The position numbers and the translations under genes were made by a program. Below, piece after piece: positions 17,655-26,769 of a DNA stretch of 64,000 nt. Below the pieces are notes generated by a model, which was not told where the DNA came from, made no database searches, and saw nothing but the letters and a program-made list of their open reading frames with translations. How positions within the stretch are numbered: the stretch's first letter is position 1; every line of letters begins with the position of its first letter. The stretch is from Aporhodopirellula aestuarii (GTDB lineage Bacteria > Planctomycetota > Planctomycetia > Pirellulales > Pirellulaceae), in contig NZ_JAMQBK010000078.1 of the NCBI RefSeq assembly GCF_023701485.1, positions 121,788-185,787 of the forward strand. The letters run 5' to 3'.

Positions 17655-18290
17655 TCAGCGGACCGGATTGGCTTCCGCGGAAGCGGGCGAGGTAGCGGTT
17701 TGGGTGCTCGGTTCGCCGCCGAGAATTTTCGCCATGTGCTCACCATTTTCGAAGTCGAGAACCAACGGCGGCTCGTCAGCACTCATTTCGAGAATCAAAC
17801 CGGAAATCTTCCAATTGTTGTCCTGCAACACCACCGACCACACGACTTGGTAGCTCTGTGGCGGAGAAACGGGAGCTCCCGCGGCGTTCAGAGCCGCCGG
17901 TTCGGTCCAAATGCAGTGCACCAATCGTCCGGTGAAACCTTCGGCGGCAACCGTCTCGTCGACCGGCATCGGCGTGCTGCGGGTGATTTTGAAATGAGCG
18001 TCAGGCGACCCGATCGGTTGGACAACTTGACCGATTCGGTTCAATTCGGATTGCGCCCGGTCAGTTAGCAATGCCATCGCATTATGGTTTTCGCCACCGC
18101 GGCGAATTCGATCTAGGAAATGGCTAACAACGGCTTCCGCCTCGGAGGCTTGCGGAGCGTTCTGACGGGTCGCCGTTGAACTCGCGTTGGTCGCCACCGC
18201 TTGCGTCGCATCTTGCTTGCTACAGCCGGCCTGCAAGACGACAAAAGTGAGGGCGAGCACGCATCCGGTACTAAGAATATGACGCTTCAT
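17655..18290 (-). CDS. Putative lipoprotein, function unknown
   Basis: A 211-residue protein starting MKRHILSTGC with a lipoprotein signal peptide and lipobox LQAGC (Cys23). The mature part has an Ala/Ser/Thr-rich linker and then a folded domain of about 130 residues, with the segments VVSHFLDRIRRGGENHNAMALLTDRAQ and a later VWSVVLQDNNWKISGLILEM. This resembles NTF2/DUF4864-like folds in which a helical region precedes a curved sheet; that comparison is tentative. The ATG at 18290 is chosen over the one at 18320 because it gives a compact signal peptide. It is divergent from the kinase gene. Confidence 0.75.
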   Translation of the reverse strand: MKRHILSTGCVLALTFVVLQAGCSKQDATQAVATNASSTATRQNAPQASEAEAVVSHFLDRIRRGGENHNAMALLTDRAQSELNRIGQVVQPIGSPDAHFKITRSTPMPVDETVAAEGFTGRLVHCIWTEPAALNAAGAPVSPPQSYQVVWSVVLQDNNWKISGLILEMSADEPPLVLDFENGEHMAKILGGEPSTQTATSPASAEANPVR

Positions 18291-18744
18291 TTGATTGGTA
18301 ACCGCTCTGAGTCCGTTCATTTGGTTGGGAAAGCACGATCGAATCGGGCGATCGTTCCATCCCTGTACGTGGACCAGCGGTTGGACGTCAAGACGATCCC
18401 AACGGTTTCTACACCGTGTTCGCTGCGAGCAGACCCAGCTCCGAACATCTCAATAATCACAAATTGCCCATGCATCCCGTCCGGCGGCGGTTCGAAAGGG
18501 CAATGACGCTACCAAGCTGCGTTCGCAACACGCTTACACCAACGCGAACAATTAACCATTGACTGAACCGTGATCAGTTTGATCCAACCGGTTGCTCAGG
18601 TTGGCATTGCAGCTCTCGTGAAACGCTGTTTACTAGTGTCTAGCTAGTGTACACTGCAGGGGGTTCTGAACCGGTACGATTCAGCTGCGGGTTTCCCCCC
18701 AATTCGATCATTCGATCCCTTCACTTTCCATATTTCTTGCCCGC
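18291..18744. promoter_or_regulatory. Divergent intergenic region with repeated CTAGTGT motif
   Basis: A 454-nt gap between the lipoprotein and kinase genes. About 90 bases before the kinase start the heptamer CTAGTGT occurs twice (18633-18639 and 18644-18650), the second copy running into the palindrome AGTGTACACT (18646-18655). The position is suitable for an operator. No gene is supported in the gap. Confidence 0.4.
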
Positions 18745-21700
18745 ATGCTCCCAGTGAAAGAGTTTCTTGGAACGAAACGATACGAACTCAGGGGCGTGAT
18801 CGGCCGCGGCGGAATGGGCGTCGTTTACCGAGCTTACGATCGTGAGCGAGGCGACTTTGTTGCCCTTAAGACGATTCGAGAAATCGATCCGTCATCGATC
18901 TACCATTTTAAAAATGAATTCCGCTCGCTCGCTGAGTTGGTGCACCCCAACCTGCTGCCGCTCTATGAACTGGAGTCTGACGGTGAGCATTGGTTCTTCA
19001 CCATGGAGCTGGCGGAAGACGCAATCGACTTCTACACGCACGTGCGCGCGATCAAGAGTTTGGCGTTTGGCATGACCGAACGCTACGACAGTGCCCCTCC
19101 AATCAACCACTCCGCCCCAACCGGCAGCGACAAATCCTCAGGCTCCAACGAAACTTTCCTGGATCCAATTACGTCTCCGGTTAGCCAGGACACGCAAGCG
19201 TGTCATGAAGATACGGACAGCGAATCGCGGGAGAGCTGTCCTCCGCGAACCACACCGTCCCCCCTACCCGATGAAATCTACGACCGCATTCGAGATGCGA
19301 TGCGACAACTCGTCGATGGTGTGTGTGCCCTACATGATGCGGGAAATCTGCACCGCGACTTGAAACCGGCAAATGTATTCGTCCGCGCAAATGGGCGTGT
19401 CGTCTTGTTAGACTTCGGATTGGTCGCGGAGTTGGCCAGCATTCCCCGATCCGATCCGAACGATGAAAAAGCCCCCGAGTCATCGAACGATCCGCAGCCC
19501 CTCTCCCATCAGTCACTCAGTGGCCGGATTACGGGAACGGCCAAATACATGGCGCCCGAGCAAGCGGCGGCGGGACGGTTGACGACGAGCAGCGATTGGT
19601 ACGCCGTCGGAGTGATGTTGTTCCAAGCCATCACGGGCCAACTTCCGTTCGACGGCTCGCGAAACGAAGTGCTTTACAACAAGCAAAACCTCGACGCCCC
19701 CGCGCCGTCGGATCTGATGCCGGGCGTCCCCGACGATCTCAACAGCCTCTGCATCGATCTCTTGCGACGAGACCCTAACGATCGTCCGACGGGGCCCGAG
19801 ATTGCAGCCCGACTGTCGCCCGACAAGCCCCCGGCAGAGGCGTCGATTGAAAACTCGCACCCTGTTGAACTCCCCTTTGTCGGACGCGTCGAGCACCTTG
19901 CCAAACTGCGAGGGGCGTTTGAACAAACGCGACAAGGTTCCACTGCGGTGGTCCGTGTTCACGGACGTTCCGGAGCGGGCAAATCGGCCCTCGTCCAACA
20001 CTTCTTGGACAAGGTACAGTTCGATCCGGACACCGTCGTGCTATCTGGTCGGTGTTATGAACAAGAATCGGTGCCGTATAAAGCGGTCGATAACCTGATC
20101 GACGCATTGGCTCGCTATCTGATGCAATTGCCCGCCGCTGAAGTCAGGTCATGGTTACCCGATTCCATTGCCGCGTTGGCTCGCATCTTTCCTGTGCTGC
20201 AGCGAGTCGACTTAATCGCAGCGGCAGACCCTTCGGCCGCAAATGTGCCTGACCTTCGTGAACTGCGTCGGCGGGCCTTCCATGCACTGGCGCAATTACT
20301 TCGGGCAATCAGCAGTCAAAACAACCTCATCTTGTCGATCGATGATTTGCAATGGGGCGATGTCGACAGTGCGTACTTACTCGCGGAATTGCTGCAACCC
20401 GCCAACGCGCCGAGGATGTTGGTCGTTCTGAGTTACCGGAGCGAGTACATCGTCTCGAGCCCCTGCTTGATCGCGTTAGACGAACAGATCGGACCGACGT
20501 TGCAACAAACCGAATTGCCCGTCGCGGAGTTAACGAAAGACGAAACACGTGCGTTAGCGGAAGAACTGCTCAATCACGCATCGTCATCGAACCCTGATTC
20601 GATCGATTGGATCATCCGCGAGTCACAGGGCAGCCCTTTATTCGTTTACGAACTCGTTGGATACGTTGCCGGGGGCAGCAACCTCGGCAACGATTCACGT
20701 GAACTCAACCTCGACGATGTGCTCTGGAATCGCATCAAGGAATTGCCCGAAGCGTCCCGAAAATTGTTGGAAATCATTTCGGTAGCGGGACAACCCATTC
20801 CCGCCTGCGACGCACATGCTGCGGTCGGCTCGCGCACCCCGTTAATTGCATCCCTCCGCAACCTGCGCGGAGAACGTTTGATCCGCAGCACCGGACCACG
20901 TGTCATCGACCAAGTCGAAACCTTTCACGACCGGATCCGCGAAAGCGTTGTCTCGCATTTACCGAGCCCCGATCGTAAGAACTGCCACGCTTCGCTCGCC
21001 AAGACACTCAGGGAATCTCGCAGCGCAGACACGGAAACCATCGCCGTCCATCTCCACAAATCGGATCAGTACGAAGAAGCGGCTAAGTTTTACGCATCCG
21101 CGGCGGACGAATCCGCCCGCGCACTTGCGTTCGACCGAGCAGCCAACCTGTACCGACTGTCATTGACCGCCCGCGCACCGAACGGTGAGGCAGCCTGTTC
21201 GCTGTACACCAAATACGGAGACACGCTCGCCAACGCCGGGCGCCCGCATCCCTCCGCGTCGCAGTACCTCATCGCTGCGGAGTTATCCGATGGAGCGACA
21301 CGGATCGACCTGGAACGAAAAGCCGCTTACCAACTTTGTGCCGGCGGCCACCTTGACCAAGGCCGTGAAGTGCTCGGTCGCGTCCTCGGACGCGTCGGAA
21401 TGCAGCTGCCCAACTCACAGAAAAAGGCTCTCGCGCTGTTGCTGTGGCGACGTTTGAAACTCCGCGTGCGTGGCACACAATACAGCACCGAATCCGCGAT
21501 CACGGCCGATCAAAAAGACAAGATCAACGTCACTTGGTCAGCTTCCGCTGGAATGGGGACAAAGAACATTGTTGTGTCTCCCGCGTTCCAAACGCTGAAC
21601 CTGTTACTGTCTCTCAAAAGCGGTGACCAGTTCAGCATCGCTCGCGCGTTGTGCTGGGAAGCGGTCTACACGGCTCACGATGGTGTCGGTGCAATGCGTT

Positions 21701-22665
21701 ATTCACGCAAGCTGATTGACCAAGCCGCCGAAATTGCCGCCCAACTCGAGTTGCCCTACATCAACGCGATGGTCGAACTGGCCGAAGGAGCATGCGGTTT
21801 CTTAACCGGCCGATGGCATACCGGCAGCACCCGCTGCGACCGCGCCAGCAGCATCCTGACCGAACGCTGCACCGGCACCTCTTGGGAACTCGGCCAAGCC
21901 GCCACCTACATGCTATGGTGCATGTCATGGGAAGGTCGTTTCGGCGAAATGTCGCGTCGTTCGGCAACGATTCTCGAAGACGTGCGCGACCGCGGTGACT
22001 TAACCACCGCCGCGAATCTCAATTCGTACATGACGCCGTTATCCCATCTCACCGCAGGGGACGTCGACGCGGCTCGAGCGAGTTTGGCCGAATCACTCGC
22101 CCAGTGGTCTCGCAAGGAATACAACATTCAGAACATGACCGCATTGATGGGCGGCGCGTGCGTTCACCTCTACGCCGGCGAATACGCTCAGGCACACGAA
22201 CGGATGGTCAATGAATGGAACGACCTCAAACGCAGCCTGATCCTGCAAGCACAAGTTTGCGCGGTCGTGCTCCCTGAACTTCGCATCCGCAGTGCCCTGG
22301 GAAGCTACGTTCACCAAACCGAAGATCCGAAACTACTACGCGACGCGGAACTCTTTCTTCGTAAGATGAACCGCAAACGCGTCCCGTATGCCGCCGCCAT
22401 GTCAGCGCCGCTGTACGCGGCATTGAGCTATATCACAGGCGATCGATCGCGAGCGATCTCCCAACTACGCGAAGGGATCGAACTCCTTCAGGCCCAAGAC
22501 ATGAACCTGTTTGCCGCTGCCACGCGGTTCCGCTACGGGCAGCTACTTGGCCCGGGCAACGGCGGAGATCATCAGGAGGAAGCCGTGACTTGGATGCGAT
22601 CTGTCGGCGTCCAAGATCCGATCGCAATGATCACGGCTTACACCCCCGCGTTCCCGAAGTTCTAG
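18745..22665 (+). CDS. Serine/threonine protein kinase fused to STAND-like ATPase and TPR region
   Basis: A 1306-residue signalling protein. The kinase domain spans about 14-370: glycine loop GRGGMGVVYRA (20-30), Lys42 in VALK, catalytic HRDLKPANVF (His203, Asp205), DFGLV, and GTAKYMAPEQ. All catalytic residues are present, so it should be active. An insertion of about 70 Ser/Pro/Asp-rich residues lies between the small-lobe/alphaD region and the catalytic loop. A second P-loop GRSGAGKS (407-414) begins an AAA_16/STAND-type ATPase with SIDDLQWGD as its Walker B. The remaining 500 or so residues are helical, TPR-like. This is the kinase-ATPase-TPR arrangement known in planctomycetes and myxobacteria. 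No membrane helix is evident. It is followed in the same direction by the oxidoreductase fusion. Confidence 0.9.
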   Translation: MLPVKEFLGTKRYELRGVIGRGGMGVVYRAYDRERGDFVALKTIREIDPSSIYHFKNEFRSLAELVHPNLLPLYELESDGEHWFFTMELAEDAIDFYTHVRAIKSLAFGMTERYDSAPPINHSAPTGSDKSSGSNETFLDPITSPVSQDTQACHEDTDSESRESCPPRTTPSPLPDEIYDRIRDAMRQLVDGVCALHDAGNLHRDLKPANVFVRANGRVVLLDFGLVAELASIPRSDPNDEKAPESSNDPQPLSHQSLSGRITGTAKYMAPEQAAAGRLTTSSDWYAVGVMLFQAITGQLPFDGSRNEVLYNKQNLDAPAPSDLMPGVPDDLNSLCIDLLRRDPNDRPTGPEIAARLSPDKPPAEASIENSHPVELPFVGRVEHLAKLRGAFEQTRQGSTAVVRVHGRSGAGKSALVQHFLDKVQFDPDTVVLSGRCYEQESVPYKAVDNLIDALARYLMQLPAAEVRSWLPDSIAALARIFPVLQRVDLIAAADPSAANVPDLRELRRRAFHALAQLLRAISSQNNLILSIDDLQWGDVDSAYLLAELLQPANAPRMLVVLSYRSEYIVSSPCLIALDEQIGPTLQQTELPVAELTKDETRALAEELLNHASSSNPDSIDWIIRESQGSPLFVYELVGYVAGGSNLGNDSRELNLDDVLWNRIKELPEASRKLLEIISVAGQPIPACDAHAAVGSRTPLIASLRNLRGERLIRSTGPRVIDQVETFHDRIRESVVSHLPSPDRKNCHASLAKTLRESRSADTETIAVHLHKSDQYEEAAKFYASAADESARALAFDRAANLYRLSLTARAPNGEAACSLYTKYGDTLANAGRPHPSASQYLIAAELSDGATRIDLERKAAYQLCAGGHLDQGREVLGRVLGRVGMQLPNSQKKALALLLWRRLKLRVRGTQYSTESAITADQKDKINVTWSASAGMGTKNIVVSPAFQTLNLLLSLKSGDQFSIARALCWEAVYTAHDGVGAMRYSRKLIDQAAEIAAQLELPYINAMVELAEGACGFLTGRWHTGSTRCDRASSILTERCTGTSWELGQAATYMLWCMSWEGRFGEMSRRSATILEDVRDRGDLTTAANLNSYMTPLSHLTAGDVDAARASLAESLAQWSRKEYNIQNMTALMGGACVHLYAGEYAQAHERMVNEWNDLKRSLILQAQVCAVVLPELRIRSALGSYVHQTEDPKLLRDAELFLRKMNRKRVPYAAAMSAPLYAALSYITGDRSRAISQLREGIELLQAQDMNLFAAATRFRYGQLLGPGNGGDHQEEAVTWMRSVGVQDPIAMITAYTPAFPKF

Positions 22666-22843
22666 CCCACCCCTAATCAGGCAACTGCACCCCACCACAG
22701 AAGCGACATGCGTTATGCTGGTCGTCTCCAACGAGTCGCCTCCTGTCTTCCGGCACAAAGACAGATCGCACCGTCTTTAAGACGTTGAAGTCAGACACGC
22801 GACCAAACGACTATCAATTACCTCTTTTGGTCAGGAACGCAGA

Positions 22844-25800
22844 ATGGGAAAGCAAAAGATTGCGGTACTGGGCGGCGGGCTAGGTGCGTTGAGCACCGTT
22901 TACGGACTGACCCAGACGCCGAATTGGCAAGACCAATACGATATCACCGTTTACCAAGTCGGATGGCGATTGGGTGGCAAGGGTGCCAGCGGCCGCAATT
23001 TGGATGAAGGCAAAGGCGCACGAATCGAGGAGCACGGGCTCCACATCTGGTTCGGTTTCTACAACAACGCCTTTCGGATGATGATCGACACCTATCGTGA
23101 ATTTCATCAGAAACAACTCGCCCCCGATTCGCCCTATCAAACCGTCAACGAAGACTTCCCGGCGTTCAAACCGCTGAACATGGTCACCGTGATGGAAAAC
23201 GTTTCCTCCGGGTGGCAACCGTGGACGAATTACATCCCCACCAACGACGAACCGCTCGGTAGCGACAACGAAGAGTGGTCGCCATGGACACTAATGAAAA
23301 CTCTCGCGGCGTGGCTCCGCCGGATCTTTGACGATTTCATTTCGAACAATGATCTTTCCGCCGTCGTCGCGAAAACGGACGCCAGCAAGGTTTCGCTGGA
23401 AGGTTGGGTCAAAGCAGAAATACGCAGCCTCGACTCGTCTTTGCAACGAACCGAAGACCTTGCCGGGGTCAGCCTGCTGCATCTATCTGAACGTTTGATT
23501 CATCGGATGAGCGATGATCCTCAGCAGCATTCGGCACACCAATACAATCTGATCGATTGGCTCTTGACCAAACTTCGCGACGAGATCGAGCACCTTCTCA
23601 ATGGTGCATTGGCCAGCAATACCGAACTGCGGCGTCTCTTCATCGCACTCGATCTCGGGTCGTCGGTATTCCGGGGCGCCGTCCGCGATGGAGTCTTCCG
23701 ACACGGTTGGGACGTGATCGACAAATATGACTTTCGCGAATGGCTCAATCTCAACGGTTGCCATTCGTCTGACTCAGCGCCGGTGCGTGCCGCCTACTCA
23801 CTCGTCTTCGCATACGTCGGTGGCGACACCGAGAAACCGAACTTTGCCGCCGGCGCATGCACACGTGCCTTCGCCCGGATTTTGCTGACCTACAAATCCG
23901 CAATTCTTTGGAAGATGCAAGCTGGCATGGGCGACATCGTCTTCTCGCCGCTGTACCTCGTCCTCAAAGAGAAAGGCGTGAAGTTTGAGTTCTTCCATAA
24001 AGTATCCGATCTCAAACTCAACGCCGATAAAACCGCGATCAGCGAAATCGAAATGGAGATCCAAGGCACCCTCAAACCCGAATGCAAGGGAACTTACGAC
24101 CCGTTTGTGTGGGTGCACGGCTGTCCGTGTTGGCCGAGCACGCCGCGATACGACCAGATCGAACAAGGCGAGCAATGGAAAGCCAAAGGCCTGAACCCGG
24201 AATCGTTTTGGTGCGGGCCACCTGCGGTCAAAACACGCTCGTTGGTGGCGGGACAGGATTTCGATCAAGTCGTTCTCGGGATTTCGATCGCCGCGTTGCC
24301 ACACGTCGCGGGGGAACTAATCGCCCACGACAAACGATGGAAAAACATGGTCGATAAAGTCCTGACTGTGCAAACCCAGGCCTGCCAACTTTGGTTCAAC
24401 GAAACGACCGACCAGATGGGCTGGGAACCGTGGTATCCGGCGCCGGGGCAAGGAGAGAATCCGCCACGCGAACAAGCCCTGGTCGGTGCGTTCGAAGAAC
24501 CGCTCGACACATGGTCGGACATGTCACAAGTGATCCCGGCAGAGCGGTGGGCACCGGAAGATCAAGTGCAGAGCATTGCCTATTTCTGCGGTGCGATGAA
24601 AGACGCGGACACCTTTCCACCAACACCGCCACCGAACGACTGCGGGTTTGTGCAACAGCAAACCGAGATCGTGAAAGACAACACTCGAACAATGTTGTCG
24701 CAACACGCGAGACCCTTCTGGCCTGCGGCAACCCAACCGACGAATCCCGATGCGTTGAACTGGGACGTCTTGGTGGATTCATCCGGTGGCGTCGGCGAGG
24801 CGCGGCTCGATGCCCAGTACGTTCGAGCAAATATTGCTCCGACGGAGCGTTATGTTTTGTCGGTAAAAGGCAGCACCGAGTATCGACTGCGGCCCGACGA
24901 GAGCGGCTACACAAATCTCGTGATCGCGGGTACGTGGACCTACAACGGACTCAATGTCGGCTGCGTCGAAGCGGCCGTGATGTCGGGTCTGGCTGCAGCC
25001 GCGGCGATCGAAAGTTCTGAAAAATGCAGCCTTACCAGCACCGATCACTCTAACGCTCAACCTTCGAAACCGAACTACGTCGTCCGCGGTGGAGAAATCG
25101 CTTTCCCGGGGGCTTACGATTTCCCAAACGTCACGCTCAGCGCGTTTGCGATGCAATCAACATGGTCGGCGTTACAGAAACTCTGCGACCAATCACTCAA
25201 CGGTCCGACCGGCAGCGACGGGATATACCAACCCTTGCTCCCGGGATTCATCATGATGGCGGCCGACTTTCCCGTCATTCGAGTCAACCCCGGGCAAGCC
25301 AACGAATTCGGATCCCCAGAGGTCGACATCAACCTCGCGTTTCCAGTCGTGAAGCTAAAGAAACGCGGCCCGATCCAGTTGGTCGAACAAATCGCTTGGT
25401 TCTTTCCCTACGTGTTCGTGAACAACTCGTGGGCGACGGTCTCGGGTCGTGAGGCATACGGCTTTCCCAAACAGGATGCCCGACTGACGGTTCCGCGCAC
25501 GCCCTCCGACCCGGCGGTCTATCGCGTGGAAGCCCGGTACGTCGAAACTTTTGGCCCGACGGCGATGACGCAACAAGGCGTGCTTCTGGAAATGAAACGA
25601 CAAGGCGACCAGCTGTTCGGTTCACCTTCGGCGGATCTCGGCAATTTCGCGGGCGCGATGCAGGCTCTGCTGCAACCGTTGCTTTCGGCAACCGGCGAGA
25701 TCACGCTACCCGGTATCGGCATCATCGTTCAAGCCTTAGAGATGCTCGTCGACCCAACCGTCCCATTCATCTTCCTGAAACAATTCGCGGAAGTCGACAG

Positions 25801-26026
25801 CCGCGAAAAAGCGTGCTTCCAATCGATCGTCGAAGCGCCGCTGAAGATTAAACGGTTCCACAGTGCGGGAATCCTACCCGGGAAATATCAACTCACCGCG
25901 TGCGATTACGCCAGCCATCCGATCGTCAGCGATCTGGGAATGCAAGCGGTGTCGCAGGAAAGTCTCGCAGCTGTCACAATGACGGTCGATGCTGAGTTAC
26001 AACTTGGACGGACCGTATGCCACTAA
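22844..26026 (+). CDS. FAD-dependent amine-oxidase/desaturase-like protein fused to acetoacetate-decarboxylase-like domain
   Basis: A 1060-residue two-domain protein. Residues 1-720 begin with a dinucleotide fold (AVLGGGLGALSTVYGL) and EEHGLHIWFGFYNNAFRMM, a segment resembling the carotene-desaturase/amine-oxidase family; near 680-710 is a C-terminal FAD motif (LVIAGTWTYNGLNVGCVEAAVMSG). Residues from about 743 to 1060 resemble acetoacetate decarboxylase-like proteins, with GREAYGFPK (868-876) where Lys876 aligns by eye with the Schiff-base lysine region. The fusion suggests sequential oxidation and decarboxylation (or another lysine-enamine reaction) of one substrate, which is unknown. The start is supported by an AGGA sequence about 10 bases upstream. 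It is 37 nt from the DUF3237 gene, so an operon is likely. Confidence 0.82.
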   Translation: MGKQKIAVLGGGLGALSTVYGLTQTPNWQDQYDITVYQVGWRLGGKGASGRNLDEGKGARIEEHGLHIWFGFYNNAFRMMIDTYREFHQKQLAPDSPYQTVNEDFPAFKPLNMVTVMENVSSGWQPWTNYIPTNDEPLGSDNEEWSPWTLMKTLAAWLRRIFDDFISNNDLSAVVAKTDASKVSLEGWVKAEIRSLDSSLQRTEDLAGVSLLHLSERLIHRMSDDPQQHSAHQYNLIDWLLTKLRDEIEHLLNGALASNTELRRLFIALDLGSSVFRGAVRDGVFRHGWDVIDKYDFREWLNLNGCHSSDSAPVRAAYSLVFAYVGGDTEKPNFAAGACTRAFARILLTYKSAILWKMQAGMGDIVFSPLYLVLKEKGVKFEFFHKVSDLKLNADKTAISEIEMEIQGTLKPECKGTYDPFVWVHGCPCWPSTPRYDQIEQGEQWKAKGLNPESFWCGPPAVKTRSLVAGQDFDQVVLGISIAALPHVAGELIAHDKRWKNMVDKVLTVQTQACQLWFNETTDQMGWEPWYPAPGQGENPPREQALVGAFEEPLDTWSDMSQVIPAERWAPEDQVQSIAYFCGAMKDADTFPPTPPPNDCGFVQQQTEIVKDNTRTMLSQHARPFWPAATQPTNPDALNWDVLVDSSGGVGEARLDAQYVRANIAPTERYVLSVKGSTEYRLRPDESGYTNLVIAGTWTYNGLNVGCVEAAVMSGLAAAAAIESSEKCSLTSTDHSNAQPSKPNYVVRGGEIAFPGAYDFPNVTLSAFAMQSTWSALQKLCDQSLNGPTGSDGIYQPLLPGFIMMAADFPVIRVNPGQANEFGSPEVDINLAFPVVKLKKRGPIQLVEQIAWFFPYVFVNNSWATVSGREAYGFPKQDARLTVPRTPSDPAVYRVEARYVETFGPTAMTQQGVLLEMKRQGDQLFGSPSADLGNFAGAMQALLQPLLSATGEITLPGIGIIVQALEMLVDPTVPFIFLKQFAEVDSREKACFQSIVEAPLKIKRFHSAGILPGKYQLTACDYASHPIVSDLGMQAVSQESLAAVTMTVDAELQLGRTVCH

Positions 26027-26063
26027 TTCATCAATCCCCCAAACGACTGCGTAGGATTCAATC

Positions 26064-26534
26064 ATGATCGACTACAAAATGGAGCCCCTTTTTTCCTATA
26101 CCGCGACGGTCGGTAATCCGGAGATCGTCGGCCCCGTGCCCGGTGGAGTGCGTGTGAACTTTAACGTGACCGGCGGTGTGGTTTGCGGCGATAAAATTTC
26201 GGGCAAAATCCTGCCCGCCGGAGGGGATTGGTTATTGATGCGAAACGACGGAGTCGCCGATGTCGACGTTCGCCTGACCATTCGCACCGAAGATGACGCA
26301 TTGATCAATGTGCATTATCACGGCATGGCCGACTTGGGCGAAAACGGGTTCGAAGAGTTCATGGCTGGGCGAGCCCCGGTACCCGGCACACCGCTTCGGA
26401 TTTTTCCTCGATTCCATGTCGCCGCCGAGAAGTACAGCTGGCTCAATCGCCTCGCGTGCATCGGCGTCGGTGAAGCCCACGTGGATTTCGCGACGGAATC
26501 GAAAATGATCTTCGACATTTACGCGGTGAACTGA
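26064..26534 (+). CDS. DUF3237 family protein
   Basis: A 156-residue protein whose sequence fits DUF3237, a small beta-barrel family: GGVRVNFNVTGGVVCGDKISGKILPAGGDWLLMRNDGVADVDVRLTIRTED is written here only as its landmarks GGVRVNF, GDKISGKILPAGGDWL and DVRLTIRTED. It lacks a signal peptide and is presumably cytosolic. Members are uncharacterised, though they are often found near oxidoreductases acting on organic substrates. It lies 37 nt after the FAD/decarboxylase fusion, so it probably acts in the same pathway. The start is preceded by a weak AGGA sequence. Confidence 0.82.
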   Translation: MIDYKMEPLFSYTATVGNPEIVGPVPGGVRVNFNVTGGVVCGDKISGKILPAGGDWLLMRNDGVADVDVRLTIRTEDDALINVHYHGMADLGENGFEEFMAGRAPVPGTPLRIFPRFHVAAEKYSWLNRLACIGVGEAHVDFATESKMIFDIYAVN

Positions 26535-26769
26535 CCGCGGGTCGGGATGTAACGATTGCATCGGTCACGCGGCGGAAAATCCGTTCAGTAGTGCATAAAA
26601 CACGAAACAGCCGGTAATGCGCGACCGAACAGGACGATTGATCCTCTTGAGTGGCGCAATCGTTTATCAAGGGCGATTGCCCACAACCGTCGCAACTGTT
26701 GCGGCGAGCTGTGGACAAAGGATTGTCTGCAGGGGCATGATTGCAGGCGCCGTCCAGGAGGGACTCCAC

